Assembly (NCBI RefSeq): GCF_964022235.1
Contig: NZ_CAXHZL010000007.1
Coordinates: 1 to 64,000, forward strand
Direction: 5' to 3'
DNA: 64,000 bases
DNA from: Limimaricola sp964022235
Lineage (GTDB): Bacteria; Pseudomonadota; Alphaproteobacteria; Rhodobacterales; Rhodobacteraceae
In this document: one piece after another, positions 37,941 through 47,127 of the stretch
Layout of the letters: every line of letters begins with the position of its first letter
Numbering within the stretch: the stretch's first letter is position 1
Translations under genes and position numbers: made by a program
Notes under the pieces: generated by a model
Told to the model about the DNA's origin: nothing
The model's input: the letters and a program-made list of their open reading frames with translations, nothing else
Database searches by the model: none

Positions 37941-38534
37941 ATGCGTGCGACCTACCTGATATTGGCGGCCACGATCCTGGCCGCCCCTGCCACGGCGCAG
38001 GATTTGCAAGGCCCCGAGGCGTTCGAGAGCATCGAAGACGAAACCGCCCGCTCGCAGGCTCTGTTCAAAGAGATGGCCAAGGTCATCACCCACCCGCGCT
38101 GCATGAACTGTCACCCCGTCGGCGACCGGCCATTCCAAGGCGACGACATGCGGCCGCACATGCCACCCGTGGTGCGCTGGGACGAGAGCGGTTTTGGCCC
38201 TCCAGGCCTGCATTGCACCTCCTGTCACGGCTCGGAGAACGTCGAGTTCGTGGGCAATGAGGGTGGTATCCCCGGCCATCAACCCTGGCACCTTCCACCG
38301 ACCAGCATGGGGTGGGTTGGCCTGAGCGTTGGGGAAATCTGCGCCCAACTCAAGGACCCCGAGCGCAACGGCGACCGATCGTTGGCTGAGATCGAGGAGC
38401 ACAACGCCGAGGATGGCCTTGTCGGGTGGGCCTGGCATCCTGGAAAAGGCCGCACGCCGGCTCCCGGCACGCAGGCAATGTTCGGCGACCTGACCCGGGC
38501 TTGGATCGAGACCGGAGCCGCCTGTCCGACTTGA
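37941..38534 (+). CDS. di-heme cytochrome c subunit of the molybdoenzyme
   Basis: A 197-residue exported cytochrome with signal peptide (residues 1-19, ending APATAQ) and two heme-binding motifs, CMNCHP (about 55-59) and CTSCHG (about 92-96). It probably takes electrons from the 2Fe-2S subunit to the respiratory chain. GGAGG lies seven bases before the ATG at 37941. Last gene of the iorAB-cytochrome operon. Confidence 0.85.
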   Translation: MRATYLILAATILAAPATAQDLQGPEAFESIEDETARSQALFKEMAKVITHPRCMNCHPVGDRPFQGDDMRPHMPPVVRWDESGFGPPGLHCTSCHGSENVEFVGNEGGIPGHQPWHLPPTSMGWVGLSVGEICAQLKDPERNGDRSLAEIEEHNAEDGLVGWAWHPGKGRTPAPGTQAMFGDLTRAWIETGAACPT

Positions 38535-38820
38535 CCGTCACTGAATGCACGCCATTCATTCAGTCTGATTTTGCATGCGAAGACCGGGCGGCCGACCCCC
38601 TTCCTTGAAGGTATCTCATGCGGCAATGCTGTTGTTCTGACAATCCGCAGCGAATGGCAGCTGTCTGCCTGAGCTGTAGAATGCTGCACCTGCAAGGCTG
38701 GGCACAGCGCGCGTGCGGCGAACGGCGGGCGGGTCCGCTGAGCTGCCGCTCGAACGGACCGCCGCGACGGGCAGCTCTCCACCCAAGGGGGCAGGGTCAG
38801 CCCGCCGCGGTGCCGCCTTC

Positions 38821-39903
38821 TCAGGCTCGATTCAGAAGCTTGTTGTACTTCTTCACGAACAGGTCTTCGCCCTTCATCTTGCGGGTCATCAGGTCCCCTG
38901 CCGTGAACAGGCCGAGGAAGGAGTTGCCGCGCTTCGGGCCGAGCGGCACGAGGATCGGTGCCTTGGGGCCCCATGGCTTGTAGGGCTTCATCTCCTCGGG
39001 AGATTTGCCTGCCAGAAGTCCCTTCAGCATCGTCTTGAGCCACGGCATCTGGCGGCTTGTCGCGACGATGGTCATGCCGTCGCCCGCGTCGGCCAGGTCT
39101 CCGGCGGCAAAGACGTTGGGCAACGACGACGGGCGCAGCCACGGGTCCACCTTGATGCGGTTCGCGGTGCTCTTTTGCGCGCCCGGCAGGCCGTCGATCA
39201 ACTCGGAGCTGGCGCGCGAGCCCAAGGCGGGAAAGATCAGGTCGAAGTCCTGTTCCGACCCGTCCGACAGCGTCAGGCGACCGGCGTAGGGTTCGGTCAT
39301 GCTTTGAAGGTTCTCGGCCCGTTTCCCGAGTATCAGGGTCACGCCCGCGTCGCGCAGCTTTTTGGCCAGTGCCGTGCCGAGCTTCTCCGGCATGGTGGGA
39401 AACAGCCGGGCGGTATCCGAGATCAACGTGATCTCCTTGTTCGGCATGGCATGGGCGATCTCGCCCGCCAGCTCGGTGCCGACGGCCCCCGCACCGACGA
39501 TGGCGATCTTTCGTGCTGACTTGAGCTGGTCATGAATGCGCCGGTTGGCCTGCCGCAACCCCTCGATATCTTCGCCTACGGGCTTGAAGGGCGTGGCATT
39601 GGACGAGCCGGTGGCGACGACGATGTAGTCGGCTTCGACCCGCTGGCCGTCGTCCAGCGTCACGCCGTTCGCCTCAACGCCGCTCGCTCGGGCGTGCAGG
39701 ACGCGGCCGTTCTTCAGCAGGCGGTCATAGGGGATCAGGGCCCGGTCGAGCAGCGAGGGATCGACGACCGCGCGGATCATCGCGGGCGCATGAACGAAAT
39801 GGCTGCGCGGTTCGATCAGGGTGACGGCGGCAATGTCGTCGAACGACTTGGCAAGCTCGGCGCCGATATAGCCGCCGCCGACGATGGCGATGCGTTTGGA
39901 CAT
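38821..39903 (-). CDS. FAD-dependent pyridine-nucleotide oxidoreductase (AIF/NDH-2-like)
   Basis: A 360-residue flavoprotein with the two dinucleotide-binding folds: FAD fold IAIVGGGYIGAELAKSF at the N terminus and NAD fold IAIVGAGAVGTELAGEI around residue 135, plus the FAD motif NVFAAGDLAD near 280. It resembles AIFM2/FSP1 and bacterial NDH-2-type quinone or ferredoxin reductases. No membrane segment. The start at 39903 is the first ATG fitting the FAD fold. It is cotranscribed after pirin. Confidence 0.85.
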   Translation of the reverse strand: MSKRIAIVGGGYIGAELAKSFDDIAAVTLIEPRSHFVHAPAMIRAVVDPSLLDRALIPYDRLLKNGRVLHARASGVEANGVTLDDGQRVEADYIVVATGSSNATPFKPVGEDIEGLRQANRRIHDQLKSARKIAIVGAGAVGTELAGEIAHAMPNKEITLISDTARLFPTMPEKLGTALAKKLRDAGVTLILGKRAENLQSMTEPYAGRLTLSDGSEQDFDLIFPALGSRASSELIDGLPGAQKSTANRIKVDPWLRPSSLPNVFAAGDLADAGDGMTIVATSRQMPWLKTMLKGLLAGKSPEEMKPYKPWGPKAPILVPLGPKRGNSFLGLFTAGDLMTRKMKGEDLFVKKYNKLLNRA

Positions 39904-39979
39904 GGGGATGTTTCCTTGTCTGGCGCCCGGGCGGCGGATGATCCGCAACGCAGGACGCAGTTCTGGTCGGTGGGAGGCC

Positions 39980-40861
39980 TCAGGCGGTCTCGGAGGGATA
40001 GGTGATGCGCCCGAATTTGCCGGCGCGGAATTCGCGGAAGCCCTCGGTCAGCTCGGCTTCGGTGTTCATCACGAAGGGGCCGCGCATTGCCACCGGCTCG
40101 TTGATTGGCGCACCGCCGAACAACAGGAGGTCGAGCGGCTCGGCACCCGGGTTGGTGATCTCGATCTGCGAGCCGTCTTTGCCCAGCACCAAGGTTCGTT
40201 GCGCAGCAACCTGGGTTCCGCTCACGATGCCGCCTTGTCCGGGCAGGAAGCCCGCGACGGGCAGATCGGGGGGCAGAGCCACCTGAACGGAGCCCATGGG
40301 CTCGATGCGGACATGCCAAATGAACTCATTCGCAAAGGTCGGGATTGGCGAGGCGGTCCCATCGTATCCGCCCAGAAGCACCTTGAGGTGGGCCCGGCCG
40401 CCCGGCAGTGGCACGACGGGCAGGTCCTCAGCCGGAACCGGCATATATTCGGCGGGCTCGGCCTTGTTGCGGGCGGGCAGGTTGATCCAGAACTGGAAGC
40501 TGTGCAGCCGGCCGCCCCAGGTCCGCAGGTCTGCAGAAATCATCTCGTCATGCACGATACCGTTACCGGCCTTCATCCACTGCACGCCGCCCGCGGTGAT
40601 GGTGCCATGCCCGCCCGTGCTGTCGGCATGGGTCAGCGCGCCTTCGAGGACATAGGAGAAGGTGGCGATGCCGCGGTGCGGATGCGCGAAGGACCCGTCG
40701 GGATCGGGGATCTCGCCCGGTGCGATGTCCCTCGGCGGCAGGTGGTCCAAAAGCATGATCGGCCCCACGAATTGCACCGCCGCATTGGGGAGAGCGCGGG
40801 CGATGGTGAAGGTTCCGACCCGGTCGGGCTGGACGTCATGTTGTGATGTGACCTGTCTCAT
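39980..40861 (-). CDS. pirin family protein
   Basis: A 293-residue bicupin of the pirin family (iron-binding; some have quercetinase activity). The N-terminal cupin has HPHRGIATFSYVLEG and HGTITAGGVQWMKAGNGIVHDE, giving the usual His/Glu metal ligands. Length is normal. It is divergent from a LysR regulator across 105 bases and is likely its target, followed by the FAD oxidoreductase. This pair is often redox-responsive, but no substrate is known. Confidence 0.9.
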   Translation of the reverse strand: MRQVTSQHDVQPDRVGTFTIARALPNAAVQFVGPIMLLDHLPPRDIAPGEIPDPDGSFAHPHRGIATFSYVLEGALTHADSTGGHGTITAGGVQWMKAGNGIVHDEMISADLRTWGGRLHSFQFWINLPARNKAEPAEYMPVPAEDLPVVPLPGGRAHLKVLLGGYDGTASPIPTFANEFIWHVRIEPMGSVQVALPPDLPVAGFLPGQGGIVSGTQVAAQRTLVLGKDGSQIEITNPGAEPLDLLLFGGAPINEPVAMRGPFVMNTEAELTEGFREFRAGKFGRITYPSETA

Positions 40862-40966
40862 CGGGTAACTCCGTTTGCTGATCCAGAGATAGGTGCCGAT
40901 GTGATGGATTGAAATTTATATATTCTCCACATCTATATTAGGAATGCTTATCAATGTGAGGCGCAG
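40862..40966. promoter_or_regulatory. divergent pirin / LysR control region
   Basis: The AT-rich centre (about 40912-40952) lies in an otherwise GC-rich region and contains an ATATTCT ... AGGAATG dyad with LysR-type T-N11-A character. A LysR protein usually binds such a divergent intergenic site and controls both its own gene and the facing one. Confidence 0.5.
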
Positions 40967-41851
40967 ATGAAGCTGGATCAACTGAAGGTGCTGCGCGCCG
41001 TGGTCGAAACCGGAACGGTCAAATCGGCGGCCGAAAGCCTCAATCGCACCCAACCGGCGGTGAGCCAGGCCCTGAAGGCGTTGGAGTTTCAGACCGGGAC
41101 CGAGCTTTTCGATCGGTCGGGCTACAGGCTCGAGCTGACAGCGGTGGGCCGGAGGGTCTACCTGCAATCCCTGCGGGTTCTGGCCGAGGCCGAGGATCTT
41201 ACTCAGCTCATCCGCCATTTCGAGAAAGGCCAGGAAGAAACCATCACCATCGCCATCGACGCCGCGGCGGATCCGAACCTCATGACGCCGGTGTTGGCCG
41301 GGCTGCAAACCCGCTTTCCCGACACCCGTGTCATACTGCGCGCAGAGGTTCTGTCTGGCGCGATCGAGGCCGTGCAGTCCGGGAACGCGGCGCTCGCCTT
41401 GGCTCCAGCGATCCCGGTCATGTTGGAGGAGGAAGGCTTCGACTACATGCCCTTGGCCGGATCGGTGATGCGCAACGTCGCCGCGCCGTCGCTCCTCGAT
41501 GCCATGAATACCCCCCGCACGCTGGCCGATCTTCGTCGGTTCCACCAAGTGATCGCGCGGGACAGCGGCCAGGCCTCAGGCCTTTTCGACCGCGAGCTCG
41601 GCGTCCAGAAGGGGCAGAGGCGGTGGTATGTCAGCGACCTGCACATGAAGAAGCAACTGCTGGTGGCGGGGCTTGGCTGGGGTCGTCTGCCCGAGCATCT
41701 GATCGCCGAGGAGTTGGCGCAGGACCGCTTGCGGGACATTGTCCTGCCCCATACTCACCTTAACTTCGAGATCGAGGTTTTCATCTTTCGCCAGCGCAGG
41801 TCGGCCATGAGGCCCGTGGCAACCCACCTATGGGACGCGTTTGCTCATTGA
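40967..41851 (+). CDS. LysR-type transcriptional regulator
   Basis: A 294-residue LysR regulator: N-terminal winged helix (LKVLRAVVETGTVKSAAESLNRTQPAVSQALKALE) and a type-2 periplasmic-like effector domain from about residue 90. It faces the pirin gene and probably controls the pirin-FAD oxidoreductase pair. Its stop is only six bases before the left inverted repeat of an IS5 element, so the element inserted just past the gene and left it whole. Confidence 0.9.
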   Translation: MKLDQLKVLRAVVETGTVKSAAESLNRTQPAVSQALKALEFQTGTELFDRSGYRLELTAVGRRVYLQSLRVLAEAEDLTQLIRHFEKGQEETITIAIDAAADPNLMTPVLAGLQTRFPDTRVILRAEVLSGAIEAVQSGNAALALAPAIPVMLEEEGFDYMPLAGSVMRNVAAPSLLDAMNTPRTLADLRRFHQVIARDSGQASGLFDRELGVQKGQRRWYVSDLHMKKQLLVAGLGWGRLPEHLIAEELAQDRLRDIVLPHTHLNFEIEVFIFRQRRSAMRPVATHLWDAFAH

Positions 41852-41857
41852 GGGGAG

Positions 41858-42822
41858 GGCTCTGTTGCGCAAACGGACTGGCAGGTTTCATTTCCGGAAT
41901 CCAGTGTGCTTGCTGGGGCGCATGAGCAGCAGACCCAAGCCGCCGAGCTACAAGACCAGGAACTGGTTCGATTACGACGCGACGTTGAAGAAGCGTGGTT
42001 CCCTGGCGATCTAGTTCTATCCCCACATGGTCTGGACGCCGCTCCCGAGCGAAGAGGGGGGCCGCCAGTATATCTACAGCGACGCCGTTATCCGGGCGAG
42101 CCTGACGATGAAGGTGCTATTTGGCATGGTCGACATCGTTGCGCCATCGGTTCGAGCATGATGCCTCCTGGGATCAAGGCCGAGGGGAAAGGCGAATGGC
42201 AGGCACGAAAGCACGGCGGGCCAAAGCGACGTTTGTGACGCAAGTTCTACCTTGGGATCGACGAGGCCACGCGGGAGGTCAGGGCCGTCGAGATCACGGA
42301 CAGCCGGACTGGTAATGCCCCCATGCTTCCAGAACTGCTGGATCAGATCACCGGCAACCAAGACATCGGCTTAGTCACGCGGCAGACGGCGCCTACGATA
42401 CACGCAAGAGCCAAGACGCCGTCGCTGATCGAGGGGCGAAGGCGGTCCTTCCGCCACGCAAGAACGCGAAGCCCTGAGAGCCCGTCACCGCTTGGGCGCT
42501 TGCCGTTGCCCCTAAACCGGTAGCGGACAAGGCTCGCCCCGCGACGAAGCCCTCAGGGCGTCGAAGTATCTGGGGCGATCCCTATGGCGCCATTGGAGTG
42601 GGTATCACCGCCGAAGCCGCGCGAGACGAAGATGCACCCTGAGAAGCTGCTGGGCCAAAGCCTCATGGCCCGGGACTTTGATCGTAAGGTCGCCGAGATC
42701 CAGATCCGCATCGCCATCATGAACCGCTTCTCAGCCCTTGGCAGGGCCGAGATCGAAGCCGTCCGCTGAAGAATGCGGGAAAGGGAGCAGTCATGCTCGG
42801 GGCTGATTTGCGCAACAGAGCC
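41858..42822 (+). mobile_element. degenerate full-length IS5-family element with intact inverted repeats
   Basis: Perfect 16-bp terminal inverted repeats: GGCTCTGTTGCGCAAA at 41858-41873 and its complement at 42807-42822. Inside, a transposase starts at 41922 (MSSRPKPPSYKTRNW) but has a TAG at 42011, frameshifts and a deletion; later segments are recognisable (GIKAEGKGEWQARKHGGPKR, RVAEIQIRIAIMNRFSALG). The element is inactive but its ends could be mobilised in trans. It lies between a LysR gene and an AT-rich opgC gene. No convincing target duplication was found. Confidence 0.85.
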
Positions 42823-42850
42823 GTACGCCCCCGTCACCGAAGTCCTCACT

Positions 42851-44044
42851 CTAGGACCTGGATGACTTCATTGCTCTCATATATTTCTTATGTGACAAGT
42901 ATGCAGAATGAAGACAAGCGACACAGTACAGGGTGCCTAGACTCGCGATTATTATGAGTATGCCTAGCGGCTCAGAAGGCGGACCGCTTTGGAACAGCGC
43001 GGCAAGCACATAGGTAATCAAGATATGGGTGCTGAATACATGAAGGGAGTGCTGCCCTAAGAACACCAGCGGTCGAAATGCAACCACCGACCCTAGAGCC
43101 CTCGAAGCCCAGGCTATAAAGTTATTCCGATCACTCACCCCTGGGCCTAGCATCCACACGACAACTACCAAGTCCACTAGAAAAGTAACAAGGTAGATGG
43201 TGCTAAAGTTGCCACGGTCAGATTCGGATTTTATTAAATCTGAAAATTCATCTCCAATCCAAGCATCAAAAACGATCCGATCATAGATGCCGAAGAAAAA
43301 CATCAAACATAGACATATTAAGAAGACACTGCGCATCTCCGAGGTCTTCAGAAATTCGATATCAAGTCGCTTGGAGGCCATGAGAAATCCAATGAAAAGC
43401 CCTCCAAAGAAAAGCGCCTGCCATCCGAGGATATTGAAGAATATGCCGAGGTTAACCGCATGGCCGTCTTTAGAGAAAAAATTTTCTGCGCCTAAGACAA
43501 GCGCATCCGGTAGCCGGGTCTGCGCAAACGCCCAGCTCGCGACAACAATCACAATGTAGATAGTGTACTGGCGTTGTATCAGTAGCCGGAGTGCGTACGG
43601 CGTCATGATCATAAAGAATATATACATGGGCAAAATGCCCATGTGAGTTGACCCAGTCACCATCAAAGCAGAGAGCAGCGGAAAAACGACTGGGTCGCGA
43701 TCATACGAACCGAGTATCCCTGGAACATACCCTGAACTGGAGGAAAAAACCAACGCGGAAAATGTAAATACGAGTATCAGCCCAAGCTGGTGCGAGTAGA
43801 TTGTTTTGATGCGCGACCATATGCCCGCCTGCATTGCTTCGAAACCAAGGTTGATATAGCGCCCACCGTATACGAGGCCGACGACGAGTCCGGACAGGAA
43901 TACGAAGCCCTGAGCATCTTCGACCCAACCAAAGTAATGATGGTTCAGCTTTCCAAAAGTTGTATGGAGGATATCGTTGACATGAATAATCATCATGAAA
44001 ACCAAAAATATGCCCCGAAACCCATCAATATATGTGAGTCGCAT
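42851..44044 (-). CDS. opgC: OpgC-like membrane protein (acyltransferase family)
   Basis: A 397-residue polytopic membrane protein with about ten helices of the OpgC family, which succinylates periplasmic glucans. The start MRLTYIDGFRGIFLVFMMIIHVNDIL matches the family, with a first-helix histidine in IIHVND. Further features: FLSGLVVGLVYGGRY and HLHVFSTHILITYV-like C-terminal histidines. The gene is clearly AT-richer than its surroundings and uses codons unlike them, so it was acquired recently. It is bracketed by IS5 remnants in the same orientation, like cargo of a composite element. Start at 44044 rests on the family N terminus; no good ribosome site. Confidence 0.8.
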   Translation of the reverse strand: MRLTYIDGFRGIFLVFMMIIHVNDILHTTFGKLNHHYFGWVEDAQGFVFLSGLVVGLVYGGRYINLGFEAMQAGIWSRIKTIYSHQLGLILVFTFSALVFSSSSGYVPGILGSYDRDPVVFPLLSALMVTGSTHMGILPMYIFFMIMTPYALRLLIQRQYTIYIVIVVASWAFAQTRLPDALVLGAENFFSKDGHAVNLGIFFNILGWQALFFGGLFIGFLMASKRLDIEFLKTSEMRSVFLICLCLMFFFGIYDRIVFDAWIGDEFSDLIKSESDRGNFSTIYLVTFLVDLVVVVWMLGPGVSDRNNFIAWASRALGSVVAFRPLVFLGQHSLHVFSTHILITYVLAALFQSGPPSEPLGILIIIASLGTLYCVACLHSAYLSHKKYMRAMKSSRS

Positions 44045-44272
44045 CAAAAATCCAATACTCAATAAAAAGCATGATCCGCATAAAGCGGCGGGAGAACCCA
44101 TTCACGAGGCTACAGTCCGAGACGCGCCCTCAATCACAATCTTTGACTATCGCTTACCTCAACTCCTTAAAATCTGGCCAATAGAAGTCAAGGCTTTTTA
44201 GGAGTACTGCTGCAAAAATCACTTGCTATGCTGCGTTATTGAGCTGAGCTTCAGATCTACCTTTGATCGGAT

Positions 44273-44465
44273 GGGACTCTGTTGCGCAAATAGACTGACG
44301 GGATTTACCATTGGAAGTCTGCACGGCAGCGGGCGCGCATGAGCAGCCGACCGACGCAGCTGAGCCCCAAGACCAAGAACTGGTCCGATTACAACGCGGC
44401 GCTAAAGAAGCGCGGTTTCCTGACGACCTGGTTTGATCCCGATATGGTATGGACGCCGCACGGCG
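44273..44465 (+). mobile_element. IS5-family left-end fragment
   Basis: An IS5 end GGGACTCTGTTGCGCAAA at 44273-44290 and a transposase start at 44339 (MSSRPTQLSPKTKNWSDYNAALKK, then RGFLTTWFDPDMVWTP) lasting about 42 codons, then similarity stops at the 3' edge of the AGE epimerase gene. Only the left end is present. It is the same subfamily as the degenerate copy at 41858 and in the same orientation, so the two form a direct repeat about 2.4 kb apart flanking opgC. Confidence 0.75.
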
Positions 44466-44479
44466 TGGATCTGCCCGAC

Positions 44480-45661
44480 CTATTCTTCGAGCGTCCAAAG
44501 GCCCGCGCGACTGCCTTCCGTGACGAAGACCGCCACGTGGTACAGCAGCCGGCTCAGCGCCGCGTCCCAGATCACGCGCCCTTCCGCGTCGAGGCGGTTG
44601 GTCCAGATCGGGGCACCGTCTGCGGCGAAGTATCGACCGAAGATCGTATCGGCGATTTGACGCACGCGTGCTGCGCAGGCGGCATCATTCGTCGTGATGG
44701 CGCGCGCGGCATAGAGTTTGCCCGCCTCGGTCAACGGCCACAGCAGATGGGTGTCTTCCGTGACCCGGCCTGCCGCGTCGAGCGCGTCAAAGGGGGCTCC
44801 GGCAAGGGGGCCGTCCCGACGCAGGCCGTGCGCCTCGACGAAGGCCTGCATCCGGTCGGCTGCGGCCAGCGGGGCGGACTCTCGCGCGAAATCGGCATAG
44901 CGGCGCAGCAGCCAGGCCCATTCGTACTGATGCCCCGGCTCCCGGCGCGCGCCCTCCGCGCCGTCGATCGGCCGAAGATCCGGTCCGACGAATTCGCACA
45001 CCGCTCCGGTCGCGGGGTCGATCAGCCGCTCCAAGGCCAAGGTCACGAAGCCCCGCGCCCGGTCGAGCCAGACCGGATCAGAGGTCATCTCGAAGGCCTG
45101 CAGCGTGGCCTCCAGCATATGCATCTGCGGGTTCTGGGCCCGGAGGACCGATGCTTCGGCACCCCGGTCATCCTCCCACAGGCCTCCCGTGGCAGGATCG
45201 ATCAGCGAGGTCTCGATGAATTGCCAGCAGGCGTCGAGCATGGATTTGGGAAACCGGGTGGCGTCGGCGCGGTGCAGTGTTGCGAGCGCGAGGAGCGCGA
45301 AAGACTGGTCATAGCTGCGCCGCAGCCGTGTCTCGGGCGCATCGAGTGGGCCGCCATCGGGTGCGACCGCGTATCGAAACCCGCCGTCCGGATCTCTCAG
45401 ATGCTCCATGGCAAAGTCGCAGATGCGCACCGCCGCCGAGAGGAGATCCTGTCGACCCGTGACCAGATGCAGATGCGCGAGCATGAAGGCCGTCCGGCAC
45501 TGGGCCAACGTGGTGCGAGGGCCGTCGTCGCCGAGCGCCTCGACGACCGGGGCGGGGCCGTCGCCCGACGGCAATGCGATATCGAGCCAAGCCGGGATGA
45601 AGTGGGCGGCAAAGCGCGAGGCAGCCAACTGGCCATCGCCCTGATCAAAACTGGTGGTCAT
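44480..45661 (-). CDS. AGE-family epimerase/isomerase
   Basis: A 393-residue (alpha/alpha)6-barrel enzyme of the N-acylglucosamine 2-epimerase family, whose members interconvert mannose/fructose or glucosamine/mannosamine derivatives. Active-site-type features: RTAFMLAHLHLVTGRQDLL, GGFRYAVAPDG, QNPQMHMLEATLQAFE, HQYEWAWLLRRYA and LWPLTEAGKLYAARA. The substrate is probably a hexose or uronate in the operon's pathway. Its C terminus lies only a few bases from an IS5 fragment, but length is normal. It overlaps the upstream oxidoreductase stop (ATGA). Confidence 0.85.
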   Translation of the reverse strand: MTTSFDQGDGQLAASRFAAHFIPAWLDIALPSGDGPAPVVEALGDDGPRTTLAQCRTAFMLAHLHLVTGRQDLLSAAVRICDFAMEHLRDPDGGFRYAVAPDGGPLDAPETRLRRSYDQSFALLALATLHRADATRFPKSMLDACWQFIETSLIDPATGGLWEDDRGAEASVLRAQNPQMHMLEATLQAFEMTSDPVWLDRARGFVTLALERLIDPATGAVCEFVGPDLRPIDGAEGARREPGHQYEWAWLLRRYADFARESAPLAAADRMQAFVEAHGLRRDGPLAGAPFDALDAAGRVTEDTHLLWPLTEAGKLYAARAITTNDAACAARVRQIADTIFGRYFAADGAPIWTNRLDAEGRVIWDAALSRLLYHVAVFVTEGSRAGLWTLEE

Positions 45662-47127
45662 GACACCTCCCTTGCGATCGCCTCGGCCATGCCGAGATCG
45701 AGCATGATCGCGAGCCGCTCTGTCACGGCGCGCACGAAGGCCGGGCTGTTGCGCAGAGCCTCTGGAAACAGGTTGGGGAGCGCCATCAGCGCGCGCACCA
45801 GCGCGGCCGCTTCGCCACCCGCGGCCTGCGCCGCCTCCAGCAGTTCGTCTTCGCGCGGGTCGCGCAGCGCGTAGGTGCCGCCCGCCTCGTCGCGCCCCAT
45901 CGCATATCGCATCCACGCCGCGATCGCGAAGGCATAGGTGCCCGTATCGTCACCGGCTTCGAGCGCCTCCACCGCCGGAGCGAAGATGCGCTGCGACAGC
46001 TTGTGGGATCCGTCCATGGCAATCTGGTAGGTCTCATGCGCGATGGCGGGGTTGGCAAAGCGCGCGGTCAGCTCGGCGCGGTACGCCCCGAGATCGATGC
46101 CGTCGAGCGCGCCAACCGTGCGCGCCGCCGCTGCCATGTGCCGGTCGATGAGGGCCGCGAGGGCCGCGTCTCCCATCGCATCCCGCACGAAGCGGTGACC
46201 GGCGAGGAACCCGGCATAGGCGGTCAGCGAATGCGCGCCGTTCAGCATCCTGAGCTTCATCCGTTCGAACGGTGCCACGTCGGGCACCAGGATCGCCCCA
46301 CCCGCTTCCCAGGCCGGGCGCCCTTGAGGAAATCGGTCCTCGATCACCCATTGCGTGAAGGGCTCGGTCTCGATCGCCGCCGCGTCCTCTGCGCCGGTCA
46401 ACTCACGGGCGCGGCGTGCCGTCCCCTGCGTCGCGGCGGGCGTGATCCGGTCCACCATTGACGACGGGAAGGCGACCGTTTCGGCGATCCAGCCCGCGAG
46501 ATCCTCGTCCACCCGGTGCGCGAAGCCGACAACGCCCGCGCGCAGCAGCGCCCCGTTTTCGGGGAGGTTGTCGCAGCACAGGATCGCCGGGGATGGCAGC
46601 CCGCCCGCGCGCCGCAGCCGCAGCCCTTCGACCAGCAAGCCTAGCACCCCTCGGGGATGGCGCGGATCCGCCAGATCGGCCGCGACGTCTGGGTGGGCGG
46701 GATCGATATCCATCGCGTTTGCATCGATGCCATATGCCTTTTCGGTGACGGTGAGCGTCACGACGCGGATCGGCGCGCGGGAAAAGAGCGCGAGCACCGC
46801 TTCGGGATCGCGCGCCGCCGCAAATGTCTCGGCGATGGCGGCGATCACCCGCGCGCGGTCGCCGTCCGCGCCACGCTCGACCAGCGTGAACAGCCCGTCC
46901 TGCGCCGCGAGCGCATCGACCGTCTCGGTCGACCGCAGGCTGACCGCGGCAATGCGCCAATCGCCTCCCGCCGCGGCCAAGGCCGCGTCGGTGCAGGCCG
47001 CCTGATGCGCGCGGTGAAACGCCCCGAGCCCGATGTGCAGGACCCCGACGCCATGCGCCGACGGGGCGTAGGCCGGGCCCACGCCCGCCGGGAGCCGGGA
47101 GAGCTGGTGCAGGTCGAGACGCGTCAT
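45658..47127 (-). CDS. uxuB: mannitol dehydrogenase-family / fructuronate reductase-like (UxuB)
   Basis: A 489-residue polyol/uronate NAD-dependent dehydrogenase. The N-terminal NAD site is VLHIGLGAFHRAHQA; the family catalytic lysine region is in FERMKLRMLNGAHSLTAYAG and the closing helices contain NPAIAHETYQIAMDGSHKLSQRI. Together with the uxuA gene 4 kb away it fits D-mannonate oxidoreductase (fructuronate to mannonate), but mannitol or other polyol activity is possible. Its start overlaps the TRAP large permease stop, so it is translated with the transporter. Confidence 0.85.
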   Translation of the reverse strand: MTRLDLHQLSRLPAGVGPAYAPSAHGVGVLHIGLGAFHRAHQAACTDAALAAAGGDWRIAAVSLRSTETVDALAAQDGLFTLVERGADGDRARVIAAIAETFAAARDPEAVLALFSRAPIRVVTLTVTEKAYGIDANAMDIDPAHPDVAADLADPRHPRGVLGLLVEGLRLRRAGGLPSPAILCCDNLPENGALLRAGVVGFAHRVDEDLAGWIAETVAFPSSMVDRITPAATQGTARRARELTGAEDAAAIETEPFTQWVIEDRFPQGRPAWEAGGAILVPDVAPFERMKLRMLNGAHSLTAYAGFLAGHRFVRDAMGDAALAALIDRHMAAAARTVGALDGIDLGAYRAELTARFANPAIAHETYQIAMDGSHKLSQRIFAPAVEALEAGDDTGTYAFAIAAWMRYAMGRDEAGGTYALRDPREDELLEAAQAAGGEAAALVRALMALPNLFPEALRNSPAFVRAVTERLAIMLDLGMAEAIAREVS

